Below, in pieces: positions 18,027 through 26,977 of a DNA stretch of 64,000 nt. The first letter of the stretch is position 1; each line of letters begins with the position of its first letter. Below the pieces are notes generated by a model. It had not been told where the DNA came from and did no database searches. It worked only from the letters and a program-made list of their open reading frames with translations. The DNA is from Virgibacillus_F flavescens (GTDB lineage: Bacteria; Bacillota; Bacilli; Bacillales; Amphibacillaceae): assembly GCF_050574275.1 (NCBI RefSeq), contig NZ_CP192260.1, positions 2,170,001 to 2,234,000 of the forward strand. Direction: 5' to 3'. Position numbers and translations under genes: made by a program.

Positions 18027-18059
18027 CCCTTGTCAGTGCACATACTGACAGGGGTTTTT
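18027..18059 (+). terminator. Terminator after yqeY
   Basis: CCCTTGTCAGT and ACTGACAGGGG form an 11-base stem followed by five T. Confidence 0.92.
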
Positions 18060-18070
18060 AATTTGTCAGC

Positions 18071-18123
18071 TAAGAAAGTGTATAGGTGTTACAAAGGCTT
18101 TGCGGTAAGCCAAGTTTTCTAAC
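18071..18123 (+). repeat. Dispersed intergenic repeat, copy A (short)
   Basis: TAAGAAAGTGTATAGGTGTT, then CAAAGGCTTTGCGGTAAGCC and AAGTTTTCTAAC. It keeps the leading half-stem, a shortened GGCTT/AAGCC stem and the conserved GCCAAGTTTTCTAA end found in copies C, D and E. It lies just past the yqeY terminator. Confidence 0.75.
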
Positions 18124-18190
18124 AACTATCACGTAATATAATCGAACATTATTTAATTATTTGTGATACTATCAAGATATATGCATTAAG

Positions 18191-18217
18191 TGAAACTTAT
18201 GTATGGTTTAATTCGTA
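18191..18217 (+). promoter_or_regulatory. ECF (SigW-type) promoter of yqeZ-floA-yqfB
   Basis: TGAAAC (18191-18196), 17 bases, CGTA (18214-18217). This matches the TGAAAC/CGTA pattern of SigW promoters. The homologous B. subtilis operon is a known SigW regulon member. Confidence 0.78.
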
Positions 18218-18245
18218 CTATACAATATAGGAGGGGGTGATTACA

Positions 18246-19571
18246 TTGCCGTACAAAAAACTCATTACATATCTAGTCCTATTTTTTATTGTATTTCTGG
18301 GAATATTATATAATAATCAATTATCTGTTGAAGCTGCTGGTGAAGGAGAGTCAGTATACATAATACCAATTGAGGATACAGTAGAGCAGGGTCTGGAGTC
18401 ATTTCTAACTCGTGCAGCAAAAGTTGCTGAGACAGAAGGTGCAGATTACATTATTTTTGAAATTGATACCCCGGGGGGACGAGTAGATGCAGCGAGTGAA
18501 ATCGCTGAATTAATTCAGGGTATCGAAATTCCCACCATTTCATTTGTACTTAATAAAGCGCTGTCAGCTGGTTCATACATTGCGTTGAACACTGACGAAA
18601 TTTATATGAAGCCGAATGCTACGATGGGTGCAAGTGGAGTAATTAATCAAGATGGAACTGCTGCAAATAAAAAAGCACAGTCCGCTTGGCTAGCAGCCAT
18701 GAAAAGTGCTGCAGAATCCCACGGCCGAGATCCCTTATACGCAGCAGCAATGGCTGACCCAGAGATTGATCTGCCCGATCTTGGAGCGCCTAAAGGTGAG
18801 TATTTAACATTAGGTCCAGAATCAGCTGTTCAGGTTGGGTACTCAGAGGGGATCGTAGAAGATCGAGTAGAACTTTTAAATGAACTGGGTCTGCAAAACG
18901 CTACTGTAGTAGAAATGAATCCAACTTTTTCCGAAAAACTAGCAAGGTTTTTAACGAACCCAATAGTTATACCAATCTTGTTGTCACTTGCAAGCCTTGG
19001 CTTAATTATTGAAGTGTTTTCGCCTGGATTTGGTTTACCTGGAATTGTCGGTATAGTTTCCTTGTTATTATTCTTTTACGGTCACTTTGTGGCAGGTCTC
19101 GCTGGGATGGAAGCCATAGTTTTATTAATATTAGGTATCATATTAATTTTAGCTGAGTTTTTTGTGCCGGGAGGTATTATTGGCATTTTGGGTATTGGGT
19201 GTGTTGTCACTTCCTTGATTATGTCTGGTCAGGACTTTGGTCATATGTCAATGAGTATCGGAATAGCATTCCTGGTATCACTAATTGCCGCGGTGTTACT
19301 GTTTAGAACTATTGGTATGGAAAAAGGTGTTTTTAGGCACATAATACTAAAGGACAAAACTTCTACTGAGCTTGGTTACGTTTCCACTGTTAATCGTTTG
19401 GAATTAATTGGTCTTGAGGGAACAACATTGACACCATTACGTCCGTCCGGTACAGCGAAGTTTGATACAGAACGACTCGATGTGGTATCAGAAGGTAGGT
19501 TTATCCAGATAGACAAAGATGTAAAAATAGTGAAGGTGGAAGGTTCGAGAATTGTAGTTAGAGAAATTTAA
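18246..19571 (+). CDS. yqeZ: NfeD-type membrane serine protease (YqeZ)
   Basis: The 441-residue protein combines a signal/membrane helix (about 4-22), a ClpP/SppA-like serine protease domain (FEIDTPGGRVDAA; ALSAGSYIA with the putative nucleophile serine near residue 108), several membrane helices (about 235-355) and a C-terminal NfeD OB-fold. It partners flotillins; in B. subtilis YqeZ and FloA lie in one operon linked to membrane stress and sublancin resistance. TTG at 18246 is chosen because GGAGGGGG lies eight bases upstream; GTG at 18237 overlaps that site. Confidence 0.9.
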   Translation: MPYKKLITYLVLFFIVFLGILYNNQLSVEAAGEGESVYIIPIEDTVEQGLESFLTRAAKVAETEGADYIIFEIDTPGGRVDAASEIAELIQGIEIPTISFVLNKALSAGSYIALNTDEIYMKPNATMGASGVINQDGTAANKKAQSAWLAAMKSAAESHGRDPLYAAAMADPEIDLPDLGAPKGEYLTLGPESAVQVGYSEGIVEDRVELLNELGLQNATVVEMNPTFSEKLARFLTNPIVIPILLSLASLGLIIEVFSPGFGLPGIVGIVSLLLFFYGHFVAGLAGMEAIVLLILGIILILAEFFVPGGIIGILGIGCVVTSLIMSGQDFGHMSMSIGIAFLVSLIAAVLLFRTIGMEKGVFRHIILKDKTSTELGYVSTVNRLELIGLEGTTLTPLRPSGTAKFDTERLDVVSEGRFIQIDKDVKIVKVEGSRIVVREI

Positions 19572-19593
19572 TATAAATTTGGAGGAATGAAAA

Positions 19594-20586
19594 ATGATGT
19601 TTGAAGACTTTTTACCATTAATTATTATCGGTATTATATTAATTGCTGTTGTTGTTTTGTTTACTTTTATTCCAGTAATGCTATGGATTAGTGCATTGGC
19701 TGCTGGCGTGAAAGTTGGCATTTTTACATTAGTTGGTATGCGTTTGCGTCGAGTTGTACCATCACGTGTTATTAACCCTCTTATTAAAGCGTATAAAGCT
19801 GGGTTGGATATAACTACGAATCAATTAGAAAGTCACTATTTAGCTGGTGGTAACGTTGATAGAGTTGTTAATGCACTAATTGCTGCGCATCGTGCAAATA
19901 TCGAATTAAAGTTTGAACGAGGGGCCGCTATTGATCTTGCTGGTAGAGACGTATTAGAGGCTGTTCAAATGAGTGTAAACCCGAAAGTAATCGATACACC
20001 ATTTATAGCTGGTATTGCAATGGACGGTATTGAAGTGAAAGCAAAGGCACGAATAACCGTGCGTGCAAACATCGACCGTCTAGTTGGTGGAGCTGGAGAA
20101 GATACCATTATCGCTCGTGTTGGTGAAGGAATTGTAAGTACAATTGGTAGTTCAAATACACATGCAAAAGTTTTAGAAAATCCTGACAGCATTTCACGAA
20201 CAGTGCTGGATAGAGGTTTAGATGCGGGTACTGCATTTGAAATCCTCTCAATTGATATTGAAGATATTAATATTGGTAAAAACATTGGCGCAATTCTTCA
20301 AACTGATCAAGCTCAGGCAGATAAGAGTATTGCTCAAGCTAAAGCAGAGGAAAGACGTGCAATGGCTGTCGCGCAGGAGCAGGAAATGGTTGCACGAGTA
20401 CAGGAAATGCGTGCACATGTTGTGGAAGCAGAAGCAGAAGTACCAAAAGCACTTGCAGAAGCATTACGTTCTGGAAATATGGGTGTCATGGATTATATGA
20501 ATTATAAAAATATTGATGCTGATACAGATATGCGTGATACAATTGGCAAACTTTCAGATGAAAATAATGATGATAACCAAAATTAA
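19594..20586 (+). CDS. floA: Flotillin-like protein FloA
   Basis: The 330-residue protein is FloA (YqfA), a scaffold of functional membrane microdomains. It has one N-terminal membrane hairpin (about 5-50), a PHB/SPFH-like domain, and a C-terminal coiled coil rich in Ala and Glu (about 235-285, AEERRAMAVAQEQEMVARV). GGAGGAATG lies before the ATG. It is the second gene of the likely SigW operon and is expected to bind the NfeD domain of the upstream protein. Confidence 0.95.
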   Translation: MMFEDFLPLIIIGIILIAVVVLFTFIPVMLWISALAAGVKVGIFTLVGMRLRRVVPSRVINPLIKAYKAGLDITTNQLESHYLAGGNVDRVVNALIAAHRANIELKFERGAAIDLAGRDVLEAVQMSVNPKVIDTPFIAGIAMDGIEVKAKARITVRANIDRLVGGAGEDTIIARVGEGIVSTIGSSNTHAKVLENPDSISRTVLDRGLDAGTAFEILSIDIEDINIGKNIGAILQTDQAQADKSIAQAKAEERRAMAVAQEQEMVARVQEMRAHVVEAEAEVPKALAEALRSGNMGVMDYMNYKNIDADTDMRDTIGKLSDENNDDNQN

Positions 20587-20617
20587 TAGCTGTCAATTGA
20601 TTTCAGGAGGGATATAA

Positions 20618-21076
20618 ATGGAAGCAATTTTTGACACGCTGTTCGGTAATATCCTGGTATTATTGGCAATTGTCGGTGGTGTTTTGGGATTTTTTAAAGA
20701 TAAGAATGCAAAAGAACAAGATTCAAACAAACCATATGCTGCACCTAAAGCAAACCAAACTTCACAGGATCGCGAAGAGAGGACTGCATATGAGGAAGTG
20801 CCTTATGAATCCCAAAGTTATGCTTCTTCAACAATAGCTAGAGATGAACAAACTGACACAAGTGATTCAGTTGAGATTGGTATTCATGATGCATTGCCCA
20901 ATCGTAAATTGAATGCTCCAACACAGCGAACACCTAAAAACAGTCATTTAAAAAAGCAAATAAGCCATAATTTGACGAAACAGGGCTTACTTAACGGCAT
21001 CATCATGAATGAGGTATTAGGGCCACCAAGAGCTACTAAGCCATATAAGAGCGTAACCGGTCAAAGAAGAAAATAA
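20618..21076 (+). CDS. yqfB: YqfB-like membrane protein
   Basis: The 152-residue protein has an N-terminal membrane helix (about residues 5-25) and a long hydrophilic, Gln/Ser/Thr-rich tail that becomes basic near the end (TPKNSHLKKQISHNLTKQ). By position after floA and by type it corresponds to YqfB of Bacillus, of unknown function. The tail ends with GIIMNEVLGPPRATKPY, a short conserved-looking segment. CAGGAGGG precedes the ATG, and the operon ends at the following terminator. Confidence 0.7.
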   Translation: MEAIFDTLFGNILVLLAIVGGVLGFFKDKNAKEQDSNKPYAAPKANQTSQDREERTAYEEVPYESQSYASSTIARDEQTDTSDSVEIGIHDALPNRKLNAPTQRTPKNSHLKKQISHNLTKQGLLNGIIMNEVLGPPRATKPYKSVTGQRRK

Positions 21077-21083
21077 TCACTTG

Positions 21084-21135
21084 AAAAGCCTTCTAGGTAT
21101 GAGTTCTATACTCAAATACCTTAGAAGGCTTTTTT
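21084..21135 (+). terminator. Terminator after yqfB
   Basis: AAAAGCCTTCTAGGTATGAG pairs with CTCAAATACCTTAGAAGGCT with small bulges and is followed by T6. Confidence 0.9.
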
Positions 21136-21191
21136 GTGTTCTTATTTATACCTTTTATTCATAAATATGAATGGGAGAGGAGGTAGCACCT

Positions 21192-21473
21192 TTGACAAAA
21201 AAACTTCAACGAATCCTGCCTTGGGTAATGAATCAATTTGCGCTTCCTTCTGATATAGTTTCTGATTTGCCACGAGTTACAATTTTAGGTCAACTTCATG
21301 TGTATATAGAAAATCATAAAGGGTTAGTCGTTTATTCTGATACGGAACTTACTCTGAAAACAGGAACTGGACTGATTAAAATATCAGGCTCAGGCTTTGT
21401 TCTGAAAATGATGTTACCACGGGAGCTATTGCTGGAAGGTAAAATTAATGATGTAACGTATATTACTAACTAA
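21192..21473 (+). CDS. yqfC: Sporulation protein YqfC
   Basis: The 93-residue protein (TKKLQRILPWVMNQFALPSD) belongs to the YqfC/YabP family, mother-cell sporulation proteins made under SigE in B. subtilis. It has the two-strand repeats of the family (VTILGQLHVYIENHKGLVVY). TTG at 21192 is chosen because GGAGAGGAGG lies directly before it; the in-frame ATG at 21171 would have that site inside its own codons. yqfD follows at 13 bases. Possible SigE-like sequence CATAAATA lies upstream near 21160 but is weak. Confidence 0.9.
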   Translation: MTKKLQRILPWVMNQFALPSDIVSDLPRVTILGQLHVYIENHKGLVVYSDTELTLKTGTGLIKISGSGFVLKMMLPRELLLEGKINDVTYITN

Positions 21474-21486
21474 AAAGGAGGTAGCA

Positions 21487-22677
21487 ATGAAACTGATACA
21501 GGGAGCTTTTATAACAGGATATGTATCTATTTTAATTGAGGGAGACAAGCCAGAGATCTATCTGCAGCAATGCGCTGATCAGGGTATTATAGTTTGGAAT
21601 GTAAAAAAGATCACACACAAGTCCTGCCAAGCAAACGTTAGATTAAAGGACTTTCAAAAGCTTATGGTATCTACGGATGATCCGCCATATACCATAACGG
21701 TTAAACATAAATATGGAATACCAATTCTGTTTAAAAAACTTATAATTAGAAAGGAATTCATTATTAGTATAGGAGTCTGTCTGCTATTAATTTTGTATTT
21801 ATCTAATATAATTTGGGACATTAAGATAAACGGTGTCCCAAAGGATATCGAAAAAAAAATAACGAAGCAATTAAATACGTACGGTGTTCATACAGGTGCT
21901 TTAGGGTTTTCTCTTGATTCTCCCAGTACAATTCAACAGAAATTACTTCATGATATTCCAGAACTTCTTTGGGTTGGTGTGGAAAAAAAGGGGACAACCT
22001 ATAAAATCGAAGTGGTAGAAAAAACAATAGTAAAAAAGAATAAAGTAAACGGACCAAGTAACTTAGTTGCAACGAAAAAAGGTGTAGTTAGTTACGTTTA
22101 TATTTCCAAAGGAATGCCAAAAGTGAAAGTCAATGATTTTGTTAATCCGGGTGATTTACTGGTTTCTGGAAATATTAGTGACAATAAAAAGAAACCAGAA
22201 TTAGTCGAAGCTAAGGGTGAAATTGTCGCGAAAACATGGTACGAGGTATCGGTAACCATACCCCTTGAAGCAGAATACCAGGAATTGACTGGAGAAAAAG
22301 ACAAAAAATTTTATGTCGGTCTGGGAAATCTTCAGATCCCTTATTGGGGCTTTGGGAAAAGTGAATTCGAACATGTGCAAGAGGATATTAATAAAAATCC
22401 GATACATTTCTTCAAATGGGAACTGCCCATTAAAATAATTGAATCCGTTAGGCATGAAAAAACGTATAGAAAAGAAAAGCGATCAGAGGATAGAGCAATC
22501 GATATTGGTATCCAGCAGGCTAAGAACGAATTATTGTTGCGGCTTGATAAAGATGCAGAAGTTATTTCTGAAAAAGTTTTGCATGAAAGTTCTCATAATG
22601 GTAAAGTAAAATTAATCTTATATTTGACAGTTAAAGAGAATATTGCCAAATCCGTACCTATAAATCAAGGAGATTGA
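21487..22677 (+). CDS. yqfD: Sporulation protein YqfD
   Basis: The 396-residue protein is YqfD, a SigE-dependent protein known in B. subtilis for a role in sporulation. It has an N-terminal soluble region, one membrane helix (about residues 92-112, IISIGVCLLLILYLSNIIW), and a large outer region with a POTRA-like start (IKINGVPKDIEKKITKQL). AAGGAGG precedes the ATG. Its TGA overlaps the start region of phoH, and yqfC-yqfD-phoH read as one unit. Confidence 0.93.
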   Translation: MKLIQGAFITGYVSILIEGDKPEIYLQQCADQGIIVWNVKKITHKSCQANVRLKDFQKLMVSTDDPPYTITVKHKYGIPILFKKLIIRKEFIISIGVCLLLILYLSNIIWDIKINGVPKDIEKKITKQLNTYGVHTGALGFSLDSPSTIQQKLLHDIPELLWVGVEKKGTTYKIEVVEKTIVKKNKVNGPSNLVATKKGVVSYVYISKGMPKVKVNDFVNPGDLLVSGNISDNKKKPELVEAKGEIVAKTWYEVSVTIPLEAEYQELTGEKDKKFYVGLGNLQIPYWGFGKSEFEHVQEDINKNPIHFFKWELPIKIIESVRHEKTYRKEKRSEDRAIDIGIQQAKNELLLRLDKDAEVISEKVLHESSHNGKVKLILYLTVKENIAKSVPINQGD

Positions 22678-22679
22678 TT

Positions 22680-23633
22680 ATGTCAACTAACTTAAATACG
22701 ATTGATTTACATTTAACCAATACAAATGAAGCTTTGTCCTTATTTGGAACGAACGATAAAAACTTGAAACAAATTGAAGACAAACTGGATGTCTCAATTG
22801 TAACTCGTGGAGAGAAAGTAAGTGTTTCCGGTACAGAAGAATCGATTGGTCTAGCACAAGAGATTTTACTATCCTTATTGACGATTATTCAGAAGGGTTT
22901 AACGATAGCTGAGCGTGACGTCGTTTACGCAATAGAACTTGCAAAAGAAGGAAAAATCAATCAATTTGAAACGTTGTTTGAAGATGAAATAACAAAGAAC
23001 GTAAAAGGTAAGCCGATTCGAGTAAAAACACTTGGTCAAAAAAAATACATTGCTGCCATTAAAACAAATGATCTCGTTTTTGGTATCGGTCCTGCCGGTA
23101 CTGGGAAAACGTATTTAGCAGTAGTAATGGCTGTACATGCTTTGAAAAACGGGATGGTAAAGAAGATTATTTTAACTCGGCCAGCTGTAGAAGCTGGGGA
23201 AAGCTTAGGTTTCCTCCCGGGTGACTTAAAGGAGAAAGTTGACCCTTATCTTCGCCCACTATACGATGCGTTGCACGATGTTTTAGGTGTAGAACAAACT
23301 GTACGTCTGATTGAACGTGAGACCATTGAGATAGCACCCTTAGCGTACATGAGAGGACGAACACTTGACGATGCATTTGTTATTTTGGATGAAGCTCAGA
23401 ATACAACTCCAGCACAAATGAAAATGTTTCTGACCCGCCTTGGATTTGGGTCTAAGATGGTTGTAACCGGTGATGTTACCCAAGTTGATCTACCAAAAGG
23501 AGTAAATTCCGGATTACGCAGTGCAGATCAATTGTTAACCAGTGTAAAAGGAATTAAATTTATCCACTTAACGGGAACTGATGTTGTTAGGCATCCATTG
23601 GTGCAACGAATAATTGAAGCATATGATAAATAA
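22680..23633 (+). CDS. phoH: PhoH family ATPase
   Basis: The 317-residue protein has a KH-like N-terminal region and the PhoH P-loop domain: Walker A GPAGTGKT at about residues 139-146, Walker B FVILDEAQNTTP and the GDVTQVDLP sensor. PhoH proteins are ATPases linked to RNA metabolism; the YbeZ type occurs with ybeY, as here with pgpH and ybeY downstream. ATG at 22680 has AAGGAG seven bases upstream; TTG at 22674 is too close to the site. A terminator separates it from pgpH. Confidence 0.93.
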   Translation: MSTNLNTIDLHLTNTNEALSLFGTNDKNLKQIEDKLDVSIVTRGEKVSVSGTEESIGLAQEILLSLLTIIQKGLTIAERDVVYAIELAKEGKINQFETLFEDEITKNVKGKPIRVKTLGQKKYIAAIKTNDLVFGIGPAGTGKTYLAVVMAVHALKNGMVKKIILTRPAVEAGESLGFLPGDLKEKVDPYLRPLYDALHDVLGVEQTVRLIERETIEIAPLAYMRGRTLDDAFVILDEAQNTTPAQMKMFLTRLGFGSKMVVTGDVTQVDLPKGVNSGLRSADQLLTSVKGIKFIHLTGTDVVRHPLVQRIIEAYDK

Positions 23634-23653
23634 AATACAGATCTTGAACGTCT

Positions 23654-23691
23654 AAATAAGCCCCAAGTTTGTTAATGAGGGCTTATTTTTT
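23654..23691 (+). terminator. Terminator after phoH
   Basis: AAATAAGCCC pairs with GGGCTTATTT followed by further T. Confidence 0.88.
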
Positions 23692-23714
23692 CCACAATCT
23701 GAGGTGAAATAGAA

Positions 23715-25844
23715 ATGAAGTTGCGAAATATATTTAAATCGCTTGCTGCTCTGAAATCTAAATGGATTTCACTAGTTGTTCCTATGTTAATCTTAGGAGC
23801 CCTCTTCTTCCTCATGGCCTTAAATAATGTATTTACTGAAACATATGATATAGAACGATTCAGCATTTCAAAAGAGGTAATACGTTCTCCAATTACAATT
23901 GAAAATGAATTGGAAACACAACGTAAAACACGGGAAACCGTTCAATCCGTTGAAGATCGTTATAATGTTTCGCAAGAAATTAATGAGGAACAGATTTATT
24001 ACATAAATGAAATATTTGACGCAATTTCTAAGGTTGAAGAGATGAAACCAGTGGATGGTGAAAAACCCGAAGAAGACTATATTTTAAGCAGCCAGGAGAA
24101 AGTACAAACACTTCAACAAATTTTATCACCCGAAATAGTCAGCTCAATTGATAATGGAGTCCTGCTGCGGTTAGTTGAAGCTACACCAGAAGAGCGTGTG
24201 AAAGGTAAAAAAGTATTTAGTAACATCGTGAAAGAAGTTCTTACCAATGGAGTACGATTGGAAAACCTTCAAAGTGCTACAAATGAAGTGAAAGAAGCAC
24301 TAACCTATTCTAAGCTGGACACAGAAGTCAGGGAAGCGCTAATCACGTTAAGCGATTTTGCTGTAGTGGAAAATTCATTTTATGATGTGGAAAAGACGTT
24401 GAATGCAAGAAAAGAAGCAGCAAATAATGTTAATCCTGTCATGATTCGTGCCGGCGAGATAATAGTTCGAGAAGGTCAAACGATTACGAATGAATTATAT
24501 GAGGAGTTAAAACTTGTTGGCCTTTTAAACAAACAAGGAAATATTTTCCCTGTTATCGGACTAGCTTTATTAATCTCTCTAATCATTGGAATCATTGCGT
24601 ATGAAGTTAATCAATTGTCTAAACAAAACCAAATTGATAAGGGGAAGCTAGCCTCATTATTAATTATTAGCTTCATAGTTGTTTCAATGTTAAAAGTTGT
24701 TAGTTTATACACTACGCAAGACAATCATTTATTCTTTGTTGTGCCGGTAGCATCTGGCGTACTACTTCTGAAAATACTGATAAATGAACGGTTCGCAATT
24801 GTACTTGCCGGGGTATACTCGATTCTTGGGAGTATACTATTTAATAGCCAGATACCAGGATCTTTAAATATTGAGGCAGGAATTTACCTCTTTTTATCTC
24901 AGCTGGCAGCGATCATCTTTTTAATGAATATGAAAGACCGTCTGGCTATATTAAAAGCGGGAATTGGAATGAGTATTGTTAACATACTGGCAGTACTTGT
25001 ATTTTTATTTTTATCTTTTGAAAAATATACGGTAAGCGATTTACTGATGCAAACTAGCCTTGGATTTTCTTCCGCTATATTAGCGGTGGTATTTACAATC
25101 GGCTTACTTCCTTTTTTCGAAACTGGTTTAGGGATATTATCAGACAGTAAGTTGTTAACTCTCGCCAGTCCAAATCAGCCATTATTAAGAAAAATCCTGA
25201 CGGAAGCACCAGGTACCTATCATCACTCTATAATGGTAGCCAATTTGAGCGAAACAGCTTGTGATGCAATTGGAGCAAATGGTCTTCTGGCTAGAGTTGG
25301 AGCATATTATCATGACCTGGGAAAAACAGAACGATCACATTTTTTTATTGAAAATCAACTTTCAATAAAAAATCCTCATGATACAATTAAACCGAAACAA
25401 AGTGCAGAAATTATTATTAACCATCCGTATAATGGCGCCGAGACGTTAAAAAAGCATAAATTCCCAAAGGAAATAATCGATATCGCTAAAGAACACCACG
25501 GTACTACCTTGCTTAAATTCTTTTATTACAAAGAGAAAGAAAATAACAAGTTTGTGAATGAAAAATCCTTTCGGTATCCAGGTCCAAAGCCGCAATCGAA
25601 AGAAGCTGCTATTGTGTGTATTTGTGATTCGGTCGAAGCGGCAGTTCGTTCATTAAAAGAACCAACCGAAGAAAAAATTGAAGAAATTGTTGCTTCCATT
25701 ATTGACGACCGTTTAATGGATGGGCAATTAGACGACTCACCATTAACGCTTAAAGAACTTAAAGAAATTAATAAAACCGTATGCAGGTCGTTAAAAGGAA
25801 TTTTTCACTCAAGAATTCAGTACCCAACTAAGGAGGCAAAATAA
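23715..25844 (+). CDS. pgpH: Cyclic-di-AMP phosphodiesterase PgpH (7TM-HD)
   Basis: The 709-residue protein is YqfF/PgpH. It has an N-terminal membrane helix (about 19-37), an outer 7TMR-HDED domain (about 50-270), seven membrane helices (about 275-480) and a cytoplasmic HD phosphohydrolase domain. The HD domain shows HHSIMVANLSE near 503, YHDLGKTERSHFFIENQ near 533, HP near 569 and HHG near 597, the metal-binding set. The family hydrolyses c-di-AMP, the osmotic and potassium signal of Firmicutes. ybeY begins one base after its stop. Confidence 0.94.
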   Translation: MKLRNIFKSLAALKSKWISLVVPMLILGALFFLMALNNVFTETYDIERFSISKEVIRSPITIENELETQRKTRETVQSVEDRYNVSQEINEEQIYYINEIFDAISKVEEMKPVDGEKPEEDYILSSQEKVQTLQQILSPEIVSSIDNGVLLRLVEATPEERVKGKKVFSNIVKEVLTNGVRLENLQSATNEVKEALTYSKLDTEVREALITLSDFAVVENSFYDVEKTLNARKEAANNVNPVMIRAGEIIVREGQTITNELYEELKLVGLLNKQGNIFPVIGLALLISLIIGIIAYEVNQLSKQNQIDKGKLASLLIISFIVVSMLKVVSLYTTQDNHLFFVVPVASGVLLLKILINERFAIVLAGVYSILGSILFNSQIPGSLNIEAGIYLFLSQLAAIIFLMNMKDRLAILKAGIGMSIVNILAVLVFLFLSFEKYTVSDLLMQTSLGFSSAILAVVFTIGLLPFFETGLGILSDSKLLTLASPNQPLLRKILTEAPGTYHHSIMVANLSETACDAIGANGLLARVGAYYHDLGKTERSHFFIENQLSIKNPHDTIKPKQSAEIIINHPYNGAETLKKHKFPKEIIDIAKEHHGTTLLKFFYYKEKENNKFVNEKSFRYPGPKPQSKEAAIVCICDSVEAAVRSLKEPTEEKIEEIVASIIDDRLMDGQLDDSPLTLKELKEINKTVCRSLKGIFHSRIQYPTKEAK

Positions 25845-26309
25845 ATGTATATTGATTTTCATGACAAAACAAATAAGGTTACAAGTGATTATATTGACAT
25901 CCTTCAGCGGTTATTAATCTTTGCAGCTGAAAAGGAAGGTATTACACAGGAAGCTGAAGTATCAGTGAATTTTGTAACAAATAATGAAATACAAGAACTT
26001 AATCGTAATTACCGACAGCAGGACAAGCCTACAGATGTCATATCATTTGCTTTGCAGGAAACGATGGAGGATGAAATGAATATTGTTGGGGAAGACATGC
26101 CTTTGATACTGGGAGACATTGTTATTTCGGTTGAACGGGCTGAGCAGCAAGCAGCAGACTACAATCATACTTTTGAACGTGAACTTGGCTTTTTAACTAT
26201 TCATGGATTTCTTCATTTGCTCGGGTATGACCACATGACTGATGAAGATGAAAAGAATATGTTTCAAAAACAAGAGGAAATCTTAAATGCGTTCGAGCTC
26301 AGAAGATAA
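25845..26309 (+). CDS. ybeY: Endoribonuclease YbeY
   Basis: The 154-residue metalloprotein is YbeY, needed for 16S rRNA 3'-end maturation and ribosome quality control. The zinc motif HGFLHLLGYDH (about residues 119-129) has the three spaced histidines of HxxxHxxxxxH. AAGGAGGC at the end of pgpH serves as ribosome binding site. Its 3' end overlaps dgkA by 23 bases, so the genes are translationally coupled. Confidence 0.95.
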   Translation: MYIDFHDKTNKVTSDYIDILQRLLIFAAEKEGITQEAEVSVNFVTNNEIQELNRNYRQQDKPTDVISFALQETMEDEMNIVGEDMPLILGDIVISVERAEQQAADYNHTFERELGFLTIHGFLHLLGYDHMTDEDEKNMFQKQEEILNAFELRR

Positions 26310-26676
26310 ACGAAAGAAGAAGTCGATTGGTTTTTCCTTTGCCATGGCAGGTTTAATAGAAGTAATCAAAAATGAACGTAATTTTCGTCTCCATTTAATT
26401 GCTGCTGTTCTAGCCTGTATACTCGGAATCTTAGTCGAGCTTTCCAGCATAGAGTGGATGATCATCCTGCTGGTTATAGGAATTGTTCTGGTTGCTGAAA
26501 CAACAAACTCAGCTATTGAAAGGCTAATCGATTATTTAAGACCCGAAATGCACCCGTCAGCTAAAATTATAAAGGATATAGCAGCCGGAGCAGTTTTGCT
26601 CTCAGCTTGCCTGGCTTTTATAATTGGGTGCATCGTATTCATACCAAAAGTCTATCAATTACTCATTCACACATAA
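26287..26676 (+). CDS. dgkA: Undecaprenol/diacylglycerol kinase
   Basis: The 129-residue protein is a DgkA-type lipid kinase, which in Gram-positive bacteria mainly phosphorylates undecaprenol for the cell-wall carrier pool. A basic N-terminus (SSEDKRKKK), the conserved FAMAGLIEVIKNERNFRLHL stretch, three membrane helices and the AETTNSAIERLID motif (about 75-87) with the metal-binding glutamate are visible. The ATG lies within the end of ybeY. In B. subtilis the next gene is cdd (cytidine deaminase); here a repeat-containing spacer follows instead. Confidence 0.93.
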   Translation: MRSSSEDKRKKKSIGFSFAMAGLIEVIKNERNFRLHLIAAVLACILGILVELSSIEWMIILLVIGIVLVAETTNSAIERLIDYLRPEMHPSAKIIKDIAAGAVLLSACLAFIIGCIVFIPKVYQLLIHT

Positions 26677-26681
26677 GGAAA

Positions 26682-26801
26682 GCTAAGGTCGTGGCAAATG
26701 CCTAGTTTTTCTAAGAAGGTCAGAAAGTATAAATCCTTTCTTACTGCATAACCGTAACTAATGATTTTGTCATTAAGACATGGCAATAAGCCAGGTATTT
26801 A
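26682..26801 (+). repeat. Dispersed intergenic repeat, copy B (degenerate tandem pair)
   Basis: Two degenerate units follow each other. The first (26682-26713) keeps CTAAGG, TGGCAAAT and GCCTAGTTTTTCTAA. The second (26721-26801) keeps CAGAAAGTATAAAT, CTTTCTTACTGCATAA, GTAACTAA, CATTAAGACATGGC and AATAAGCCAGG. Order and orientation match copies C to E. Confidence 0.72.
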
Positions 26802-26803
26802 AG

Positions 26804-26832
26804 AACTTGTCTGAATATAGACAGGTTTTTTT
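26804..26832 (+). terminator. Terminator before era
   Basis: AACTTGTCT and AGACAGGTT pair with a G-T and are followed by seven T. It directly follows repeat copy B and likely ends the pgpH-ybeY-dgkA transcript. Confidence 0.85.
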
Positions 26833-26977
26833 GGTCTTTAGTTATGGTGGCGATACTATGTCAAAATTTGCCTGAGAGGATTTTCTTTTCGGATGTTTTG
26901 TCGAATACGTGAAAGTAGATAGGTTTTATAGTATTATGAACAAAGATAGAGAAATAATTTGCTTCGGAGGAAAAGAC

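Larger units (their letters stand above)
26677..26977. other. Gene-free spacer between dgkA and era
   Basis: Apart from repeat copy B and the terminator at 26804-26832, no coding region is visible. Relatives such as B. subtilis carry cdd here. Confidence 0.7.
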
